A program made the translations under genes and the position numbers. 64,000 bases of DNA from Notospermus geniculatus (Eukaryota > Nemertea > Pilidiophora > Heteronemertea > Lineidae): the NCBI GenBank assembly GCA_002633025.1, contig NMRB01000439.1:1-64000 (forward strand), read 5' to 3'. Shown here piece after piece: positions 1-12,373 of this stretch (position 1 is its first letter; each line of letters starts with the position of its first letter). The notes beneath the pieces were generated by a model. The model was not told the DNA's origin and searched no databases. It saw only the letters and a program-made list of their open reading frames with translations.

Positions 1-1020
1 CCGCTTCTTTTAGAGGTGAGAAGTCCAGCGCTGTGCCAAAGTTGAAAAGCGATGTGGGCGAAATGAGTTACACTCTTATAAACTTTGCAGTCTCATCACC
101 TACCATACTTAATCGAGAAAGTGAAAAGTACATGTACAAAGTGTCGGCGGAGGGACCTGGCGTATTAAGGGAACCGCTATGATCAACACACAGGCAAGCT
201 ACGGTTACCCTCGTCTTATATCGCGTTACCCATCGTCTTCTTCTCCAACCGATTCCGATTACCCTCGTCTCGAACTTGAACTTTTCACGCTATTTTCTCG
301 GCTAATAGCGGCTGCTACGCAAATGCAGTGCATTCAGTATGCTCAGTACAATTTGCTTTACATGCTCACCACTTTTCAAGTTGGTGCACCAACTCTAAGT
401 GGGTAAAAATCGATGTCAACTTACCGAAGCGACGACCGTCCTATCCTCCATTTTGACGAGGGTTGTTCGAATTACCCTCGTGCGGTGGTCCACAGTGAAA
501 GGCCTTGTGTCACTCGTACACAATACGCCGAATTAAGCCTATGAATAATGATTGATGTGGGCTAGGACAGCGTAATTTTGTCATCGCCGAGTACACATGA
601 AAACAGCTTTTCATGTTAAGCTTTTTTGGTAAGCAAAGAACACATTTGGCAATGGCATCATTGCATAGTTACTAAGTATAGCTACTAGTATGCTCACAAC
701 AAAGTTGAAGTTGCTGACGCGCGCATACTAGAAGTAATGCCTGGTTGAAATAAAAACCTTCTTATTGGGACCACGCCGCTAAGAATGTATCATGTCGGCT
801 GATTTAAAAACTTCTTTATCGAGAAACGTTTGTGGGCCTGATAGAAAAATGCTTGTTTTATCCCTCCGAAGAGAACGCCGTTTGTGGCACGTCTGGATGT
901 CCATAACACTATCACCAGCACTACGAGAGATTTTAGGAAATATTTGACAATTTTTCGCATTTCTTATACACAGTCCTGGCTAATTTAGGGACATAATGCA
1001 TTGCATCAAAGATGGCTGTG
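1..1020. other. No supported gene
   Basis: Both strands carry only short open frames with no recognisable domain, no codon pattern and no convincing splice pair. The sequence is rich in ordinary low-copy words and I see no tRNA, rRNA or transposon end in it. Confidence 0.5.
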
Positions 1021-1930
1021 CCCATTGCTGGTTTTGTATACACTACAGGTTTCGCTGTGCGTCCGTCGTCGTCGTCGGCCGTCGTTGTCCGTTAGCAGGG
1101 CACGTTTCGTAACCGCTGGGGCTATTGGTCTTTGAAACTTGGTACATATATACATGTACCTCTAGGTCAGATGACATATGAGACCAAGTTTCGGTCCGAT
1201 TCGATTCTTGGCTTGGCCTCCAGGTGGCCAAAACCAAAAACACAAAAAGTGCAATAACTCCTGAACTAATGACTGGATCATCTCCAAATTTTTATCATAG
1301 GTATATCTAATTAGGATACATAACATATGTAACGGGTTTTTTATTTGACCTACTTTTCAAGGTCACAGATGTCAAAGTTCTACAAAAGTAACGAACCTGC
1401 CACAGTTCTTCATTATTTCACCGAGCGTCTTCATATCTTGCATAAACGTGCATTAGGGGGGTACCTTCCAAAATACCGAGTTTCGGCCCGATCAGACATC
1501 CAATATGGCCACCAGGTGGCGTAACCTGAAAATCATCCAAGTCCTGGAACTCAGGAACGGCTTGACCCAGAGTGCTCAAACTTGATATTTACCTCCCTCT
1601 AGATGACTTTTACAAGCACGTCAAATTTCAGCCTGATTAATCTTCCAATATGGCCGCCAGGTGGCGTAACCCGAAAATCATCAAATGTGCTATAACTCAG
1701 GAACGACTTGACCCAAAGCGCTCAAATGTGCTATGTGGCTCCCTCTAGATGACCTTTATGTGCATGTGAAGTTTTGGCCTGATTGGACGTCCAATATGGC
1801 TGGCAGGTGGCATAACCCAAAAATCATTGAAGTCCTGCAACTTGGGAATGACTTGACCCAGATTGCTCATCTTTCTGTCATTTCACTGTTATGTCCAAAC
1901 GGGTGAGCACATGGTCCTTGGACCATTTCA
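1021..1930 (-). repeat. Short copy of the 145-bp-module repeat
   Basis: This is a reverse-orientation copy of the repeat that frames 35,029-41,796. Read on the minus strand it starts near the word GGACCATGTGCTCACC, runs through divergent modules about 148 bp apart, each with a CCACCTGG..GGCC core followed by an ATATTGG word, and ends with CGTTACGAAACGTGCCCTGC and ACGACGAC words. It lacks both insertions found in the larger copy (35,924-36,879 and 37,020-41,680), so it serves as the empty-site reference for them. No coding capacity is visible. Boundaries are approximate. Confidence 0.75.
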
Positions 1931-1944
1931 TTATCATGAAGTAT

Positions 1945-2625
1945 CCAGTAGTCTTGAACGTTAGTTGGGGTGTTGATATTTTTGGTGACTGGGAGGGGAA
2001 TGTCGATGGTAGTCAGCGGCCCCTGCATTCAGAGAGACTAGTGAATAGTCTCTATGAATGCAGGACAGCTGACAGAGATCTGTGGTGATAAGTATTTATT
2101 AGCAGTTAGGGTTATGCAGTTTGGTAGGGAAATGGAAGGCCTGGGGGAGACATTCCTCCTGTGACTTAGAAATTTTCAGAAAAAAAAGAATAAACAGAGA
2201 AACAGACGCATGAAAGTAGCCCCTGGTAAGGACTGAACCCGGCGCTCCGGATTCATAGCCGCACGCTCTACCGCATGCGCCAGCGGGCCATGTTGGCTGT
2301 AGAATAAATTTTTATAATATATTCCAGATACTCAACATATTAATGATAATTATTAATGACGTCACAACTCAGAAAAATCGTACAAAACTCACATTTTACA
2401 ACATCCACAGAGCAATTCCTCGGCAAATCCGTCAGTATATTGCTACGTAATGTACCCATCTAACGTTCACAGTCACTAAAAACGTGAACCAACCGCCCGA
2501 TAATTCTATCTGAACATTAGGTGCATATCACCTATAAGTCCATTTCTAATGACTGACCCGTGACAAGTCTTTGGCTATAGCTTCGCTATTGGTCGCTACG
2601 CGGCGCGATGGGCCCTTGCGTCTAG
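1945..2625 (-). repeat. tRNA-like repeat family S1, copy 1
   Basis: This 681-bp repeat is shared with 29,365-29,804 and 54,886-55,578. Its plus strand begins CCAGTAGTCTTGAACG and ends CCCTTGCGTCTAG. On the minus strand, around 2,230-2,292, it has a tRNA-like head with an A-box-like CGCATGCGGTAGAGCG, an anticodon-arm-like region and a B-box-like stretch, here degraded. Near its left end (about 2,020-2,075) is an inverted repeat of about 25 bp per arm. A tRNA-derived SINE or a composite non-autonomous element both fit. Confidence 0.7.
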
Positions 2626-2954
2626 AAATAGTATTATTTTTGCATACTCATTCGTCAGGCTTATTAAAAGTTGTACATGTAGGCTTTGTAAAGGAATATG
2701 TCCTAAATAATGGGATGTTGATTATCAAACACTTTCTTTGATCAAAAGTATTACATCTTTATAAAACATCCAGTATTTTAGAGGGACGTTTTTAATTACA
2801 GCTTGTAAGGCGAGACAGTCTCTTTAAGTGTAAAATTTCCCCTTAGGAGCATGGTATGCGATATCTTACCGGTATTTTGATTGCCGACGTAGAGGGAGCC
2901 ACGTAGCGGCAGCAATACGAACTGCAACAACCATACAAAATTCGTAGTAAATAA

Positions 2955-3266
2955 AAAGTTAAAGTTAAAGTTTGGGTTTATAAGAGAGGTTTGGGTTTGG
3001 GTTTGTCTGATATCAACAACGGTAGAGGTGTCATCCGACTTTACACTTTAACCCCAGTCTATCCTGAAACCTTTCAGCAGAACTCCGATGAGCTGCTCAT
3101 TCAGCGCTTCAATCCGAGCATTTCCGACCTGTACCCATTTATACAACTGGTTGGGAAGAGGCCAGTGAAGCAAAGAGACTTCCCCAAAGTCTCACGCCCA
3201 GTGGGATTCGAACCCGGGACCCTCTGACTGCCAATCGGTGGCCCGAACCACTACACCACCGTGGCT
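2955..3266 (-). repeat. tRNA-derived SINE family S2, copy 1
   Basis: On the minus strand it has a tRNA-like head at about 3,190-3,266 with an A box (GGTGTAGTGGTTCGGGCC) and a perfect B box (GGTTCGAATCC). A body of about 190 bp follows, then a short tail of AACTTT repeats. Two further copies lie at 55,716-55,985 and 63,143-63,440. The head would read as alanine-type if folded, which is an inference. It is a SINE rather than a functional tRNA, because the acceptor stem is not closed and the body continues directly. Confidence 0.8.
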
Positions 3267-3463
3267 TTCCACGGGTCCATTCGCTGACAAGGTAGTTAAT
3301 CACTGGGGTTGGAGAATGGCACCGGCTGTCGAGAAAAAGTGGCACTACCCTGTAGCAATTTAATACTTTGGAGATCATTTATTACCATTTCATTGACGAG
3401 ACTGAATTTAGTTGCTTGAACACCATTCACGGTACTCTTTCTTCTACTTTTAAAGTTATACAG

Positions 3464-4499
3464 TCATACTCTGGTGTATTCAAAAGTCCAACGTCTACCG
3501 ATCGAACCACGGTTTGAGTCAGAAAGTAAGGATATGTGGTTTTACGAGGATGGTGGGGGGTATCTGATAAAAGTAAGGAAACTTCTAGCGACACCTATCA
3601 ATACTGTGACGGTCTTTAGAACTTCGTCAAAAGGGATTCTTACAGTCGTCGCTAATAACACCTATCCTGAAGAAGGACGCATTCATCCCTCTGAAAATAT
3701 GTTCCAACACAATTTGCTATTCTTTACTCTAGAAAAGCCTCGGCAGGGCTATCCTGTTGATTATTTTCTGTACGACATTCTTACAGGGAATTTTTCTGGG
3801 CAAATTCGGCAAGCTGGTGACGACCTTTGCAACAAGTGGAGAGACATGGTGGTTGGGTATTTTTGCTCCCCACTCTTAGGGGGTGGGGTCGCTGTTACTG
3901 GTTGTGCCGTAAGTGTACGTGGTAGGAAGATACCCCTGACCCAGCTCTACAGATACAATCTTGTGAACTACAATGGGTCCCAAGCGTTTATACTACTGGA
4001 TAAGTGGGTACCCCTTAAACTTGCACTAGAAACTGAATATGCCGTCACGTTGGAAGGCCATTTGATACTCTTCGAACCACTCAATCCTATTCGATTACGT
4101 ATGTACCGAATGTCTGGGAACAAACTTGATTTACTTAAAAAAGAAACGGTGAAACTCAATGCAAAGAGGAGAAAAATATTCTGGAAGTGGAACCAACACA
4201 TGCAAATATTTCTCTTTGTTGCTTATCGAAGCGACACCACGCCCCCTCTCCTGTGCATTATGAGGATACACTGTGTGGCTCAACAGGTTATCTTCAAACC
4301 GAAAGAGTTCTCACCATTTCAGGGGTTACGTTTAAAACTGCCGCCTGGCTATCGTCTTGGGTTTTCGTACAGAAAACTCAGGGTTGCAGTCGACTGGTCA
4401 CTATTTTATATCACCAAGGAAAAGTCATATTCCGTTGATGAAATTTTTTTCGACAATTTACATGTCTTTCCACTGAGGCATGCATCGGCTTTGCATTGA
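3464..4499 (+). CDS. 3'-terminal exon of an unrecognised protein gene
   Basis: An open frame of 345 codons follows a good acceptor (pyrimidine-rich tract ending ttatacag at 3,463) and stops at 4,497-4,499. AATAAA motifs lie about 45 bp downstream, so it looks like a last exon rather than a gene starting at an internal ATG. The protein has alternating hydrophobic and polar stretches that suggest a beta-rich fold, with Cys near residues 120, 133 and 147 and late in the chain, and with no membrane segment. I recognise no family; a jelly-roll-like extracellular domain is possible but unproven. Upstream exons are not identifiable, since the region just upstream is an S2 SINE. Confidence 0.55.
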
Positions 4500-4605
4500 G
4501 GTTTTCTTTTGGCTCAGTTTATTTTGCAAGAATGCTTCATAATAAAATAAAATAAATATATATATATATAATATATTCGTATTCATCGGATAGGACATAT
4601 ATATT

Positions 4606-5439
4606 ATGGGAGAGTTTCCAAAGTCACATTCAAATATATACTTCCAGCAAAAGTGCCAGGCTGTGAAAATGACGGCTGATCTTTCAAATCGTCTGTTGAC
4701 TTCTCCACGAAATGTCTTTGTATATATTTTCGACAAGTGGCGCCTCGAATTTAAACTGAAAAGCCACCTTAAAATGCCCGGTGGTATTTTCATCACAGGT
4801 GAAATTGGGAATGACGTCATTGGCATTGGAAACGCACTAGGACAAATTTATTTTATTTATTTATTTATTTATTTATTAATAAACCCCAAACTGAGGAGAA
4901 TAAAATACAATACATACATGTGAACCAGCACATTAATACATACATATGGCTATTCTGTAAGAGAATTATTCATTCCATACTCGGATATCAAAAGGAGATT
5001 AAGAAATCGTGGAAGAAAGTTCAAGATGCTTAGATTGACCACGTGCGCTGACAGTGCTTTCGTCGAAGTATTGTATTTCATCGAGAGAGAACGGGGGAAC
5101 GCGCCGTTGATTTCCGAGTTACACTGGTTTAAGATCAGAGGCAGAGGATTCATTTTTAGGCTAGATTATGTGAATGATTTGGGTTACAAACACATTTACA
5201 GAAGGAATCATTTCGGTTATTATAATAACATTATCTTATTGTTGGACATGCAATGTGACTACAAAAGAAATCTTTACACTTTTGAATTTCAACCATTTAC
5301 CGTAACTCAGAGAGACAAACGGAAAATGTACGCAGTAACAAATGTGACGGTCTTCAAACAGGTTTGGTGCGAAACTGAAATGAGCCAGGCCGTGGTTCTA
5401 TCCAGGGATGCAGTAGTATTGAGTATGATTCCATGTTAA
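4606..5439 (+). pseudogene. Possible relic of a related beta-rich gene, split by an (ATTT)n tract
   Basis: Two open stretches, 4,606-4,850 and 5,026-5,439, have protein-like composition and are separated by an ATTT repeat (about 4,846-4,877) and AT-rich DNA. The first contains WRLEFKLKSHLKMPGGIFI, which resembles a beta-strand pair of LamG/ConA-like domains. The second is 137 codons with three Cys. No acceptor or donor joins them cleanly. They may be a decayed downstream duplicate of the 3,464 gene or chance frames; evidence is weak. Confidence 0.25.
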
Positions 5440-5868
5440 CAGACACAGCATGCAAAATTCCCCTCCTTTATGAAGTTTATATGATAGAGACCTGGCATGC
5501 TGATTGGAAGATGAAAAGACATTAACGAATTGCATTCGGTGCACTTACTATTCTTTCACAATATACAAATGAACCTCCTGTCGTCTTTGCCAGTGATCAC
5601 GGAGAGCTGATTTATAGGCCAAGAAAGGTGGAAAACGATCGACCTCCTAAAGCCAGGGTCGTCAGATATAACAAGTGATGAACTACGGACGCTGCTGTTT
5701 TTTATAGTTCCTTATCGTCAATCAAAGATGAGACGCGCAAAATGCATTTTCGATTGGGCAAACCAGAGAGGGTGGGGAAAAGTCTGGCTACCATTCTACG
5801 GCCGATCCTGGCCTACCATTTGTAAGATCTACGCAGATCTCATCCGCATATCCTGGCCTCATGTGTTA
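5440..5868. other. No supported gene
   Basis: No frame, RNA or repeat end is recognised here. Confidence 0.4.
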
Positions 5869-5999
5869 GGCTGAAATCACATAGAACTCTACCGGTACGG
5901 TACATGTACACACCTGTTAACAGAGGCTTCACGCTTTGTGAAACCTTTGTTAACAGGCGTATACGTGTAGCGTGTACGTAGTTCTTTGTGATGGCAGCC
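5869..5999. repeat. MITE-like inverted repeat, 131 bp
   Basis: The ends GGCTGAAATCACA and TGTGATGGCAGCC are near-inverted, and the interior holds a CCTGTTAACA / TGTTAACAGG pair. It is flanked by TTA on the left and TAA on the right, as in Harbinger-type MITEs. Confidence 0.5.
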
Positions 6000-6349
6000 T
6001 AATGCTGAGTTCACATAGAGCTACACGATATCCGATATCCGTTACTTAGGCCTATGACACGCGGGTAGTGGAAATCTAACAAGGTATTTTCATAATACAG
6101 GTGTAGCAGTAAAAATTCACCAAATTCAGTGATAGCATTTCTCAGTCCAACTGCATCGTCAGGATATCTAGCAGCCACGAAGAGGTCGAAGACTGATGAA
6201 ACCATCCCTGGAATATCTCATACCTGGCAGTTTATGTGCGGTCTTTCATTTGGCTGTCCCATCTTCGGACATATTGTAGTTACAAATGCGGCGACTGTTC
6301 TGCACAACTGCTTTGTCCGGCTGAAGGCGGATAGGACGCTGAAAGACTT

Positions 6350-7069
6350 CTAAATTTTTTTAGCCAAAATGCCAAAGCTGCACTCGACAGCACGTCGGGC
6401 TCTGGAATGTCTATAGTTGTGGTTGCGTCGGTGATCATTCAGAGTCAAGGCTGCAAAAGGGCGCATCAAGTAGCTCTTCAAAGAAAAAGCTTCATCACCG
6501 ACAGTCAAGGACGGAATCTGTTCATTGGAAGTGTTTACTTTGAAATACTCCTTGGGAATGTTAAGCTGTTGTCTTTGCAAAAGTTCAGATATAACTGAAT
6601 TCTGATACACACCAGCATCACAAACCCTTCCATACTGACCACAACCACCAGGGTAAAGCAAGAGTCTGCATCACTTAATGCTAGGAGCACAATACTGGGA
6701 GACCCTTTGTAATTGGATCCATTGTGTTTCTCATCTAGTGCTCCAATGGTATAAGGATAATCCCACACGTCGCCGAAACGTTGGCTATTCGTTTCCAGTC
6801 GTCTTCCGATGGTTTTGGCATCTCCAGTGGCTGAAGTAGGCTACTGTCCATAGCTTCTGACAAGTTTCATATAGGCCTACATGATGAGCGATTGTGTTTT
6901 TCGCCATATGAAAAGGTCCTGGCAGCGCAGCGAATGAGGATCCCGTGGCAAGATGACTGTAAATAAAACAGTTAAAAAATACTACTTTAATATCGCGTTT
7001 CTTTTCATTTTCAGGAGTGAACGTGAAACAAACTTGGGTGGCGATCAACTGGGGTTTCAGCAATGCCAC
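6350..7069 (-). pseudogene. Harbinger (HARBI1-like) transposase, frameshifted
   Basis: Three minus-strand fragments in order match a PIF/Harbinger DDE nuclease. About 6,785-6,960 has LATGSSFAAL..MAKNTI..ETCQKLWTV. About 6,535-6,768 has WDYPYTIGALDEKH..YKGSPSIVLLAL, the region of the first catalytic Asp. About 6,350-6,530 has VGDEAFSLKSYLMRPF and YRHSRARRAVECSFGILAKK, the conserved C-terminal block. The frame changes between fragments, so no intact enzyme is made. The usual GALDGKH Gly is replaced by Glu. Family knowledge: the nuclease cuts and pastes elements with TTA/TAA-type target sites. Confidence 0.8.
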
Positions 7070-7330
7070 GTGTCGACGAAAAAATAAGAAATCTGGTAGC
7101 GGTCAAAGTGATGACAAGCCCTGGAAATTCCGAGGCATCGATGAGATTTCTGTAAGTGGTGAAAGAGAAGAGGAACACTACATCCAATCTGGAGGAGAAG
7201 GACGACCATCAGCATGACGGTTCTGACGGTGACGAGACTATATTGCAACAGGCCATTGATGAATCGGGCATTTTTGATACCATTGATGACGAGGGCGAAA
7301 ACACGGCTCGATCAACTGTATCCCAGTAGA
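7017..7330 (+). pseudogene. MADF/Myb-like second gene of the Harbinger element, degraded
   Basis: It diverges from the nuclease, as in two-gene Harbinger elements. The plus frame has QTWVAINWGFSNATCRRKNK then DDKPWKFRGIDEI, which follows the pattern of a MADF/SANT-like DNA-binding domain (W..I, a spaced W.F). Stops and frame changes interrupt it, and an acidic segment follows at about 7,195-7,328. The assignment rests mainly on position and pattern. Confidence 0.5.
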
Positions 7331-7479
7331 TCAACAGGGAAAGCTCGGCTCCACAGATGGCATCCAAGAAGATTCCCCACAAACAGAGTTAAAAAAACTA
7401 AAGCTTCAAAAAGGAAGGCTACTGATGATGCACGAGCCGACGTAACGTTACGCTTTAGGCTGTGTACCGAATTTTGACC

Positions 7480-8240
7480 CAACGTATGGAAGAAAAACTG
7501 AAATCACCTCGAATCAAATTCTTTGAATCAATCATGCTGCAGGTTGATGCAATGACCGATGAATGTTTTTAGGACTTTCAGATGTCAGTTCTCAGCTGGC
7601 TCGCCAAACGTTCCCGAGAATCCAAGGCGGATGCTTGAATGGCCGTCAACACCCCAGTACCCCAGCATCATGGCCAATGTCAAGTAAGTCACCCTAGTAT
7701 GAGGAGCATTATATACAGATACATACAGCAAAATCCCCATCTCAACCTACCATGAGGTTACGTACACACGTAGGTATTCATAATGACCTTGTAGTGTTTT
7801 GCAGCTCATCGGCTGACATGGATGTTTCAACCTTTGATGTCTTCAATCTTGCCTCAGTGCATCGCGTGGAATGCATATCATTTTTTGGCCTCGTCGCAAC
7901 ACAGAAAATACGATCTACACACATGACTGACTTAGTTTCCTGTCTGCGATACCACAATATGCGGTCCGAAGTGATTCCTTCTAAATAGCATTTAAACGTC
8001 CGATCACAATTCGTGAGTAACAAATATGCACTTGATACAGTCATTAACGTGACAGCTGACAGTAACGCAGATGCCAACGCTAATACCAACAGAGAATGGG
8101 GATAAGCGTTATCGTCGGCGTCTATGTCAGCCCTTGTTGGTCATGTTGGAACGCACTAGTCACACTTTAAGGTGGATTTATACTTCTGACGCCGTCACCC
8201 GCCGTGGTAGACTAGACCGGTTGGCGAGTGCCGGTGTAAC
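7480..8240. other. No supported gene
   Basis: This could be the far flank of the Harbinger relic. Short frames on both strands have no recognisable content. Confidence 0.4.
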
Positions 8241-8244
8241 GTTG

Positions 8245-11200
8245 ATAGACTGGTTTGATTTCCAGAAAATATGACTGCATGAGGCATTTTTGAGGAAAAG
8301 CAAACAAATAGGTTGTTCTGAATGGAAATTTTGTGCTGAATATGAATATCTTGTTTGTGTTTCCCAAAATTGCCTAATTAGGTCATTAATTAAGGTCAAA
8401 GTTTAATTAAGGGTAAATTTCATATTTTCACAAAAAATGATTTATTTCACCCCCTGAATACAATGGCATAAAGAACTGTGCAATATATTACAGAGTAAAC
8501 CACACAGAGCCTGTCAAATTGTGAAATTTAATGGAAAATGTAAAGGAATTTTTCACTTCTTTTGGGAATATCTCCTTAACTATTCGACTTTTTCTATTTT
8601 GGTATGCACATTGTTTTTCACAATTGAATGCATCATTGAGATGAATTCTCTGTTTTCTAATCATTGTTTTAAATTTCAGGGACAGAAGTATGGTATTTGG
8701 TTGCATAATTTGTATTAATTAGCACAGTAAATTACCGTGCTAATTACTAATTAGACCCAATATCCAGTTAATGCAGTCCTCAATAATCCTTATAGTCCGC
8801 GGGCTAGGAGGGGTCCACATGCACCCCCCCCCCATGACCAAACCTTTTTGGTATTTTCTTATTCCCTGTGGTGTACCCTTTGTGAAAATGTATTTTAACA
8901 TTAAAAATTTTGGGTCTCATGTTACCATAGCAACGGGGTTTTGACCACACCCATAGGAAAACTAAATTAGCCCATAACTTTGCTATTACTTAATCAAATT
9001 CAATAAATTTGGTATCAACAGACAGGTTTTCATTTACTCTCTCATTTAGGAATGTTAAATCCATTTTTTCCTGGTTTCTAACCTTGTAAGGGGTCAAAAT
9101 TGATGAAATTTAAAATGTAGTTATTGGACCATGAGACATGACTGGGAAAGATGGCTATTTCTTACTTTTTTTCAGCGTAGTGCTGACAACTAAACATTTC
9201 CTCCTGTTTTATATGAAGATGGACATGCTGAACACATTTCCAAGACGGCCACCCTTTTTAGGGGGCCTAAGGCCCAAGGGATTCACAGTAGGGGGGGATT
9301 CTGATGTCTTCAAATCATATCAACATGGGTATCAAATTAAAGGTCTCAGTGAGTACAACAACATGGCATGGGTTACATTCCCTCAAATGTACACTGCAAC
9401 CCTTGAGGGGGTCAAAAAGGGCCACAAACCTGCCATTTGACCCCTTCCCACAAGTTCGACGGGCCTGCAGGTGGATGAACATAACTTATTTCAACATTGC
9501 TCTCATAGAGCTCCGAAATGATACCCATCATGACACCCTTTGGGTAACAGTTTTCTTGATCATGTTGATCCAAAAAAAGGGTCCAAATTCAGGATATTGC
9601 CTTGGATTGCTATAGAGGGCACAGGTGAATTTTTCCAACACACCAAATATGGAATCATCAACATCCCAGGAGTCCCCCAGCGTAGCAAATGCTTCCTCGT
9701 ACGACTTTACCCTTGTGTCCTTAAATGGGCTTGTGCTGTCGCCTCCAGTAAAACCGCATGTAAGCTAAGCAGAGGAGAATACAGCTTTTGTCCCAGGTGA
9801 TTTTGCCAACCCTGTAATATCAATGCAACATTTTTATCCTTGCCTGTTTCGAAGAGAATGTTTATTTCCTTGAGTTGCGATTAGTAATGAAGGAGAATAA
9901 ACAATATGTCTGTGTCAGGGCTTCGAACACAAACAAACTTGTACCCCTTATCCTTCGCATAGAGGCAGTAGAGAATAACCCGAGAATCTGTTTCCTCTTG
10001 GGGTGAACTGAGGGATTTGATTTCCTGGCAAGTTGCCTGCTTCCCACCAGACGTCAACACTGATATGCTTGGCCTTCACTATAATATAATGATCTGTGAC
10101 GGCAAAATGAATTGAATCCGCCAGAAACAAGCACCAAGATGACACAAGAAAACAATTACAGAAATGGACAAAGTCAAATTTCACAATGGGCAGACAGTCC
10201 TGAAATCAACAATCCGTTGGCGCACCTTGGGTTTTCTAAGTTCTGTGCGCATTCCGACTCATCTTGCTGTCACAGGTCATATATGAGGATTACTTCATGG
10301 CCATTCAGAATCTCTGCATGAGAATCAGTGCTCCATGTAGCCAGCAAAAATTGTAGCATTAACAATACAGGGTTGGCTAAATCACTGGGGCAAAAGATGT
10401 ATTCTGCTACACTTACTTAGCTTACATGCGTTACCAGATGCGACAGCACAAGTGCAAGGGTAAAGTGAAGGGCATAAAGCTTCTGGAAAAACGACAGTAA
10501 TACCAGGAAGCATTTGATGTTAAGCTTGGGGACTTCTGGGAAGTTGATGATTCCATATTTGGTGTGTTGGAAAAATTCACCTGTGCCCTCTATAGCAATC
10601 CAAGGCAATATCCTGAATTTGGACCCTTTTTTGGATCAACATGATCAAGAAAACTGTTACCCAAAGTTTGTCCTGATGGGTATCATTTCGGATCTCTATG
10701 AGAGCAATGTTGAAATAAGTTATTTTCATCCACCTGCAGCCCCGTCGAACTTGTGGGAAGGGGTCAAATGGCAGGTTTGTGGCCCTTTTTTGACCCCCTC
10801 AAGGCTTGCAGTGAACATTTTGGGGAATGAAACCCATGCCATGTTCCTGTACTCACTGAGACCTTTAATTTGATACCCATGTTGATATGGTTTGAAGACA
10901 TCAGAATTTTCCCCCTACTGTGAATCCCTTGGGCCTTAGGCCCCCTAAAAAGGGTGGCCATCTTGGAAATGTGTTCAGCATGTCCATCTTCATATAAAAC
11001 AGAAGGAGATATTTAGTTGTCAGCACTACGCTGAAAAAAATTAAGAAATAGCCATCTTTCCCAGTCATGTCTCATGGTCCAATAACTACATTTTAAATTT
11101 CATCAATTTTGACCCCTTACAAGATCAGATACCATGAAAAAGTGGATTTAACATTCCTAAATGAGAGAGTAAATAAAAACCTGTCTGTTGATACCAAATT

Positions 11201-11935
11201 TATTGAATTTGACTAAGTAATAGCAAAGTTATGGGCTAATTTAGTTTTCCTATGGGTATGGTCAAAAACCCGTTGCTATGGTAACATGAGACCCAAAATT
11301 TTTAATGTTAACATACATTTTCACAAAGGGTACACCACAGGAAATAAGAAAATACCAAAAAGGTTTGGTCATGGGAGGGGGGGCATGTGGACGCCTCCTA
11401 GCCCGCGGACTATGAATCCTATGAATTGAGGATTGCATTAACTGGCTATTGGGTCTAATTAGTGATTAGCTCGGTAATATGCCGTGCTAATTAATACAAA
11501 TTATGCAACCAAATACCATACTTCTGTCCCTCAGATTTAAAACAATGATTAGAAAACAGAGAATCATTCTCAATGATGCATTCAATTGTTAAAAACAGTA
11601 TGCATACCAAAATAGAAAAAGTCGAATAGTTAAGGAGATATTCCCAAAAGAAGTGAAGAATTCCTTTACATTTTCCATTAAATTTCACAATTTGACAGGC
11701 TCTGTGTGGTTTACTCTGAAATATATTGCAAAATTCTTTATGCCATTGTATTCAGGGGGTGAAATAAATCATTTTTTTGTGAAAATATGAAATTTACCCT
11801 TAATTAACCTTTAACCTTAATTAATGACCTAATTAGGCAATTTTGGGAAACACAAACAAGATATTCATATTCAGCACAAAATTTCCATTCAGAACAACCT
11901 ATTTGTTTGCTTTTCCTCAAAAATGCCTCATGCGG
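8245..11935. repeat. Giant inverted repeat, arms about 1.5 kb
   Basis: The left arm runs from about 8,245 to 9,835 and its diverged reverse complement from about 10,340 to 11,935, with a spacer of about 500 bp. Matching landmarks include TTAATTAGCACAG.., the CCCGCGGACTAT word, AAGGGTGGCC, ACCCTTTTTTTGGA and GCTTACATGCG. The arms differ by scattered substitutions and small indels, so they are old rather than a recent assembly fold. No domain was found in the frames inside. It may be a large foldback transposon or an inverted duplication. A third arm fragment lies at 12,374-12,575. Confidence 0.85.
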
Positions 11936-12024
11936 CTGAAATAAGCACATTTTGGGATTTCTTGCCTAGACTATGATCAGTGTTCTCCGTATTTCTGTGT
12001 TTTTCTTATTGTTTCCCTCCTCAC

Positions 12025-12372
12025 CAGACTGGGCCGTCACGCGGTACCGTGATTAACGCTTTACCGTGACTTCCGTGGTGGAAAAAGGAAGTGGATCGAA
12101 TGTGGCGCAACCGCACAACTGCTCGCTGAGCGTAGTGGGAATCGTGGTCGCGCTGCAGCGTGATATCACGGGGCAGTTGAAGTCAACGTTTACAATGGTT
12201 TACTTGTGGAGATTACAACAACAATCGCGGCTAACCGAGGCCACCCGAAGATAGGAGACTTTAGCACGTCTGATTTCAAAAATGCGTCATTTTGAAATGA
12301 CCTGTCCAAATGCAATCTCTATCATCTTATCTACATACCTGAACTGAATTTCAAGCTCTGCAGGCGTTTGTT
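12025..12372 (+). repeat. Truncated copy of the CAGACTGGGCC element
   Basis: It begins with the same end, CAGACTGGGCCGTCACGCGG, and follows the same interior as the full element at 31,101-31,769. It stops at the single N at 12,373, so the loss of its right end may be an assembly effect. Confidence 0.8.
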
Positions 12373-12373
12373 N

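Noticed and set aside
7214-7477. Plus-strand Arg/Lys-rich frame
   Set aside because: It overlaps the MADF-like relic in another frame and shows only low-complexity basic residues.
9138-10961. Several 60-119-codon frames inside the giant inverted repeat
   Set aside because: Similar frames occur in both arms but drift with indels, have no domain and are not kept as protein.
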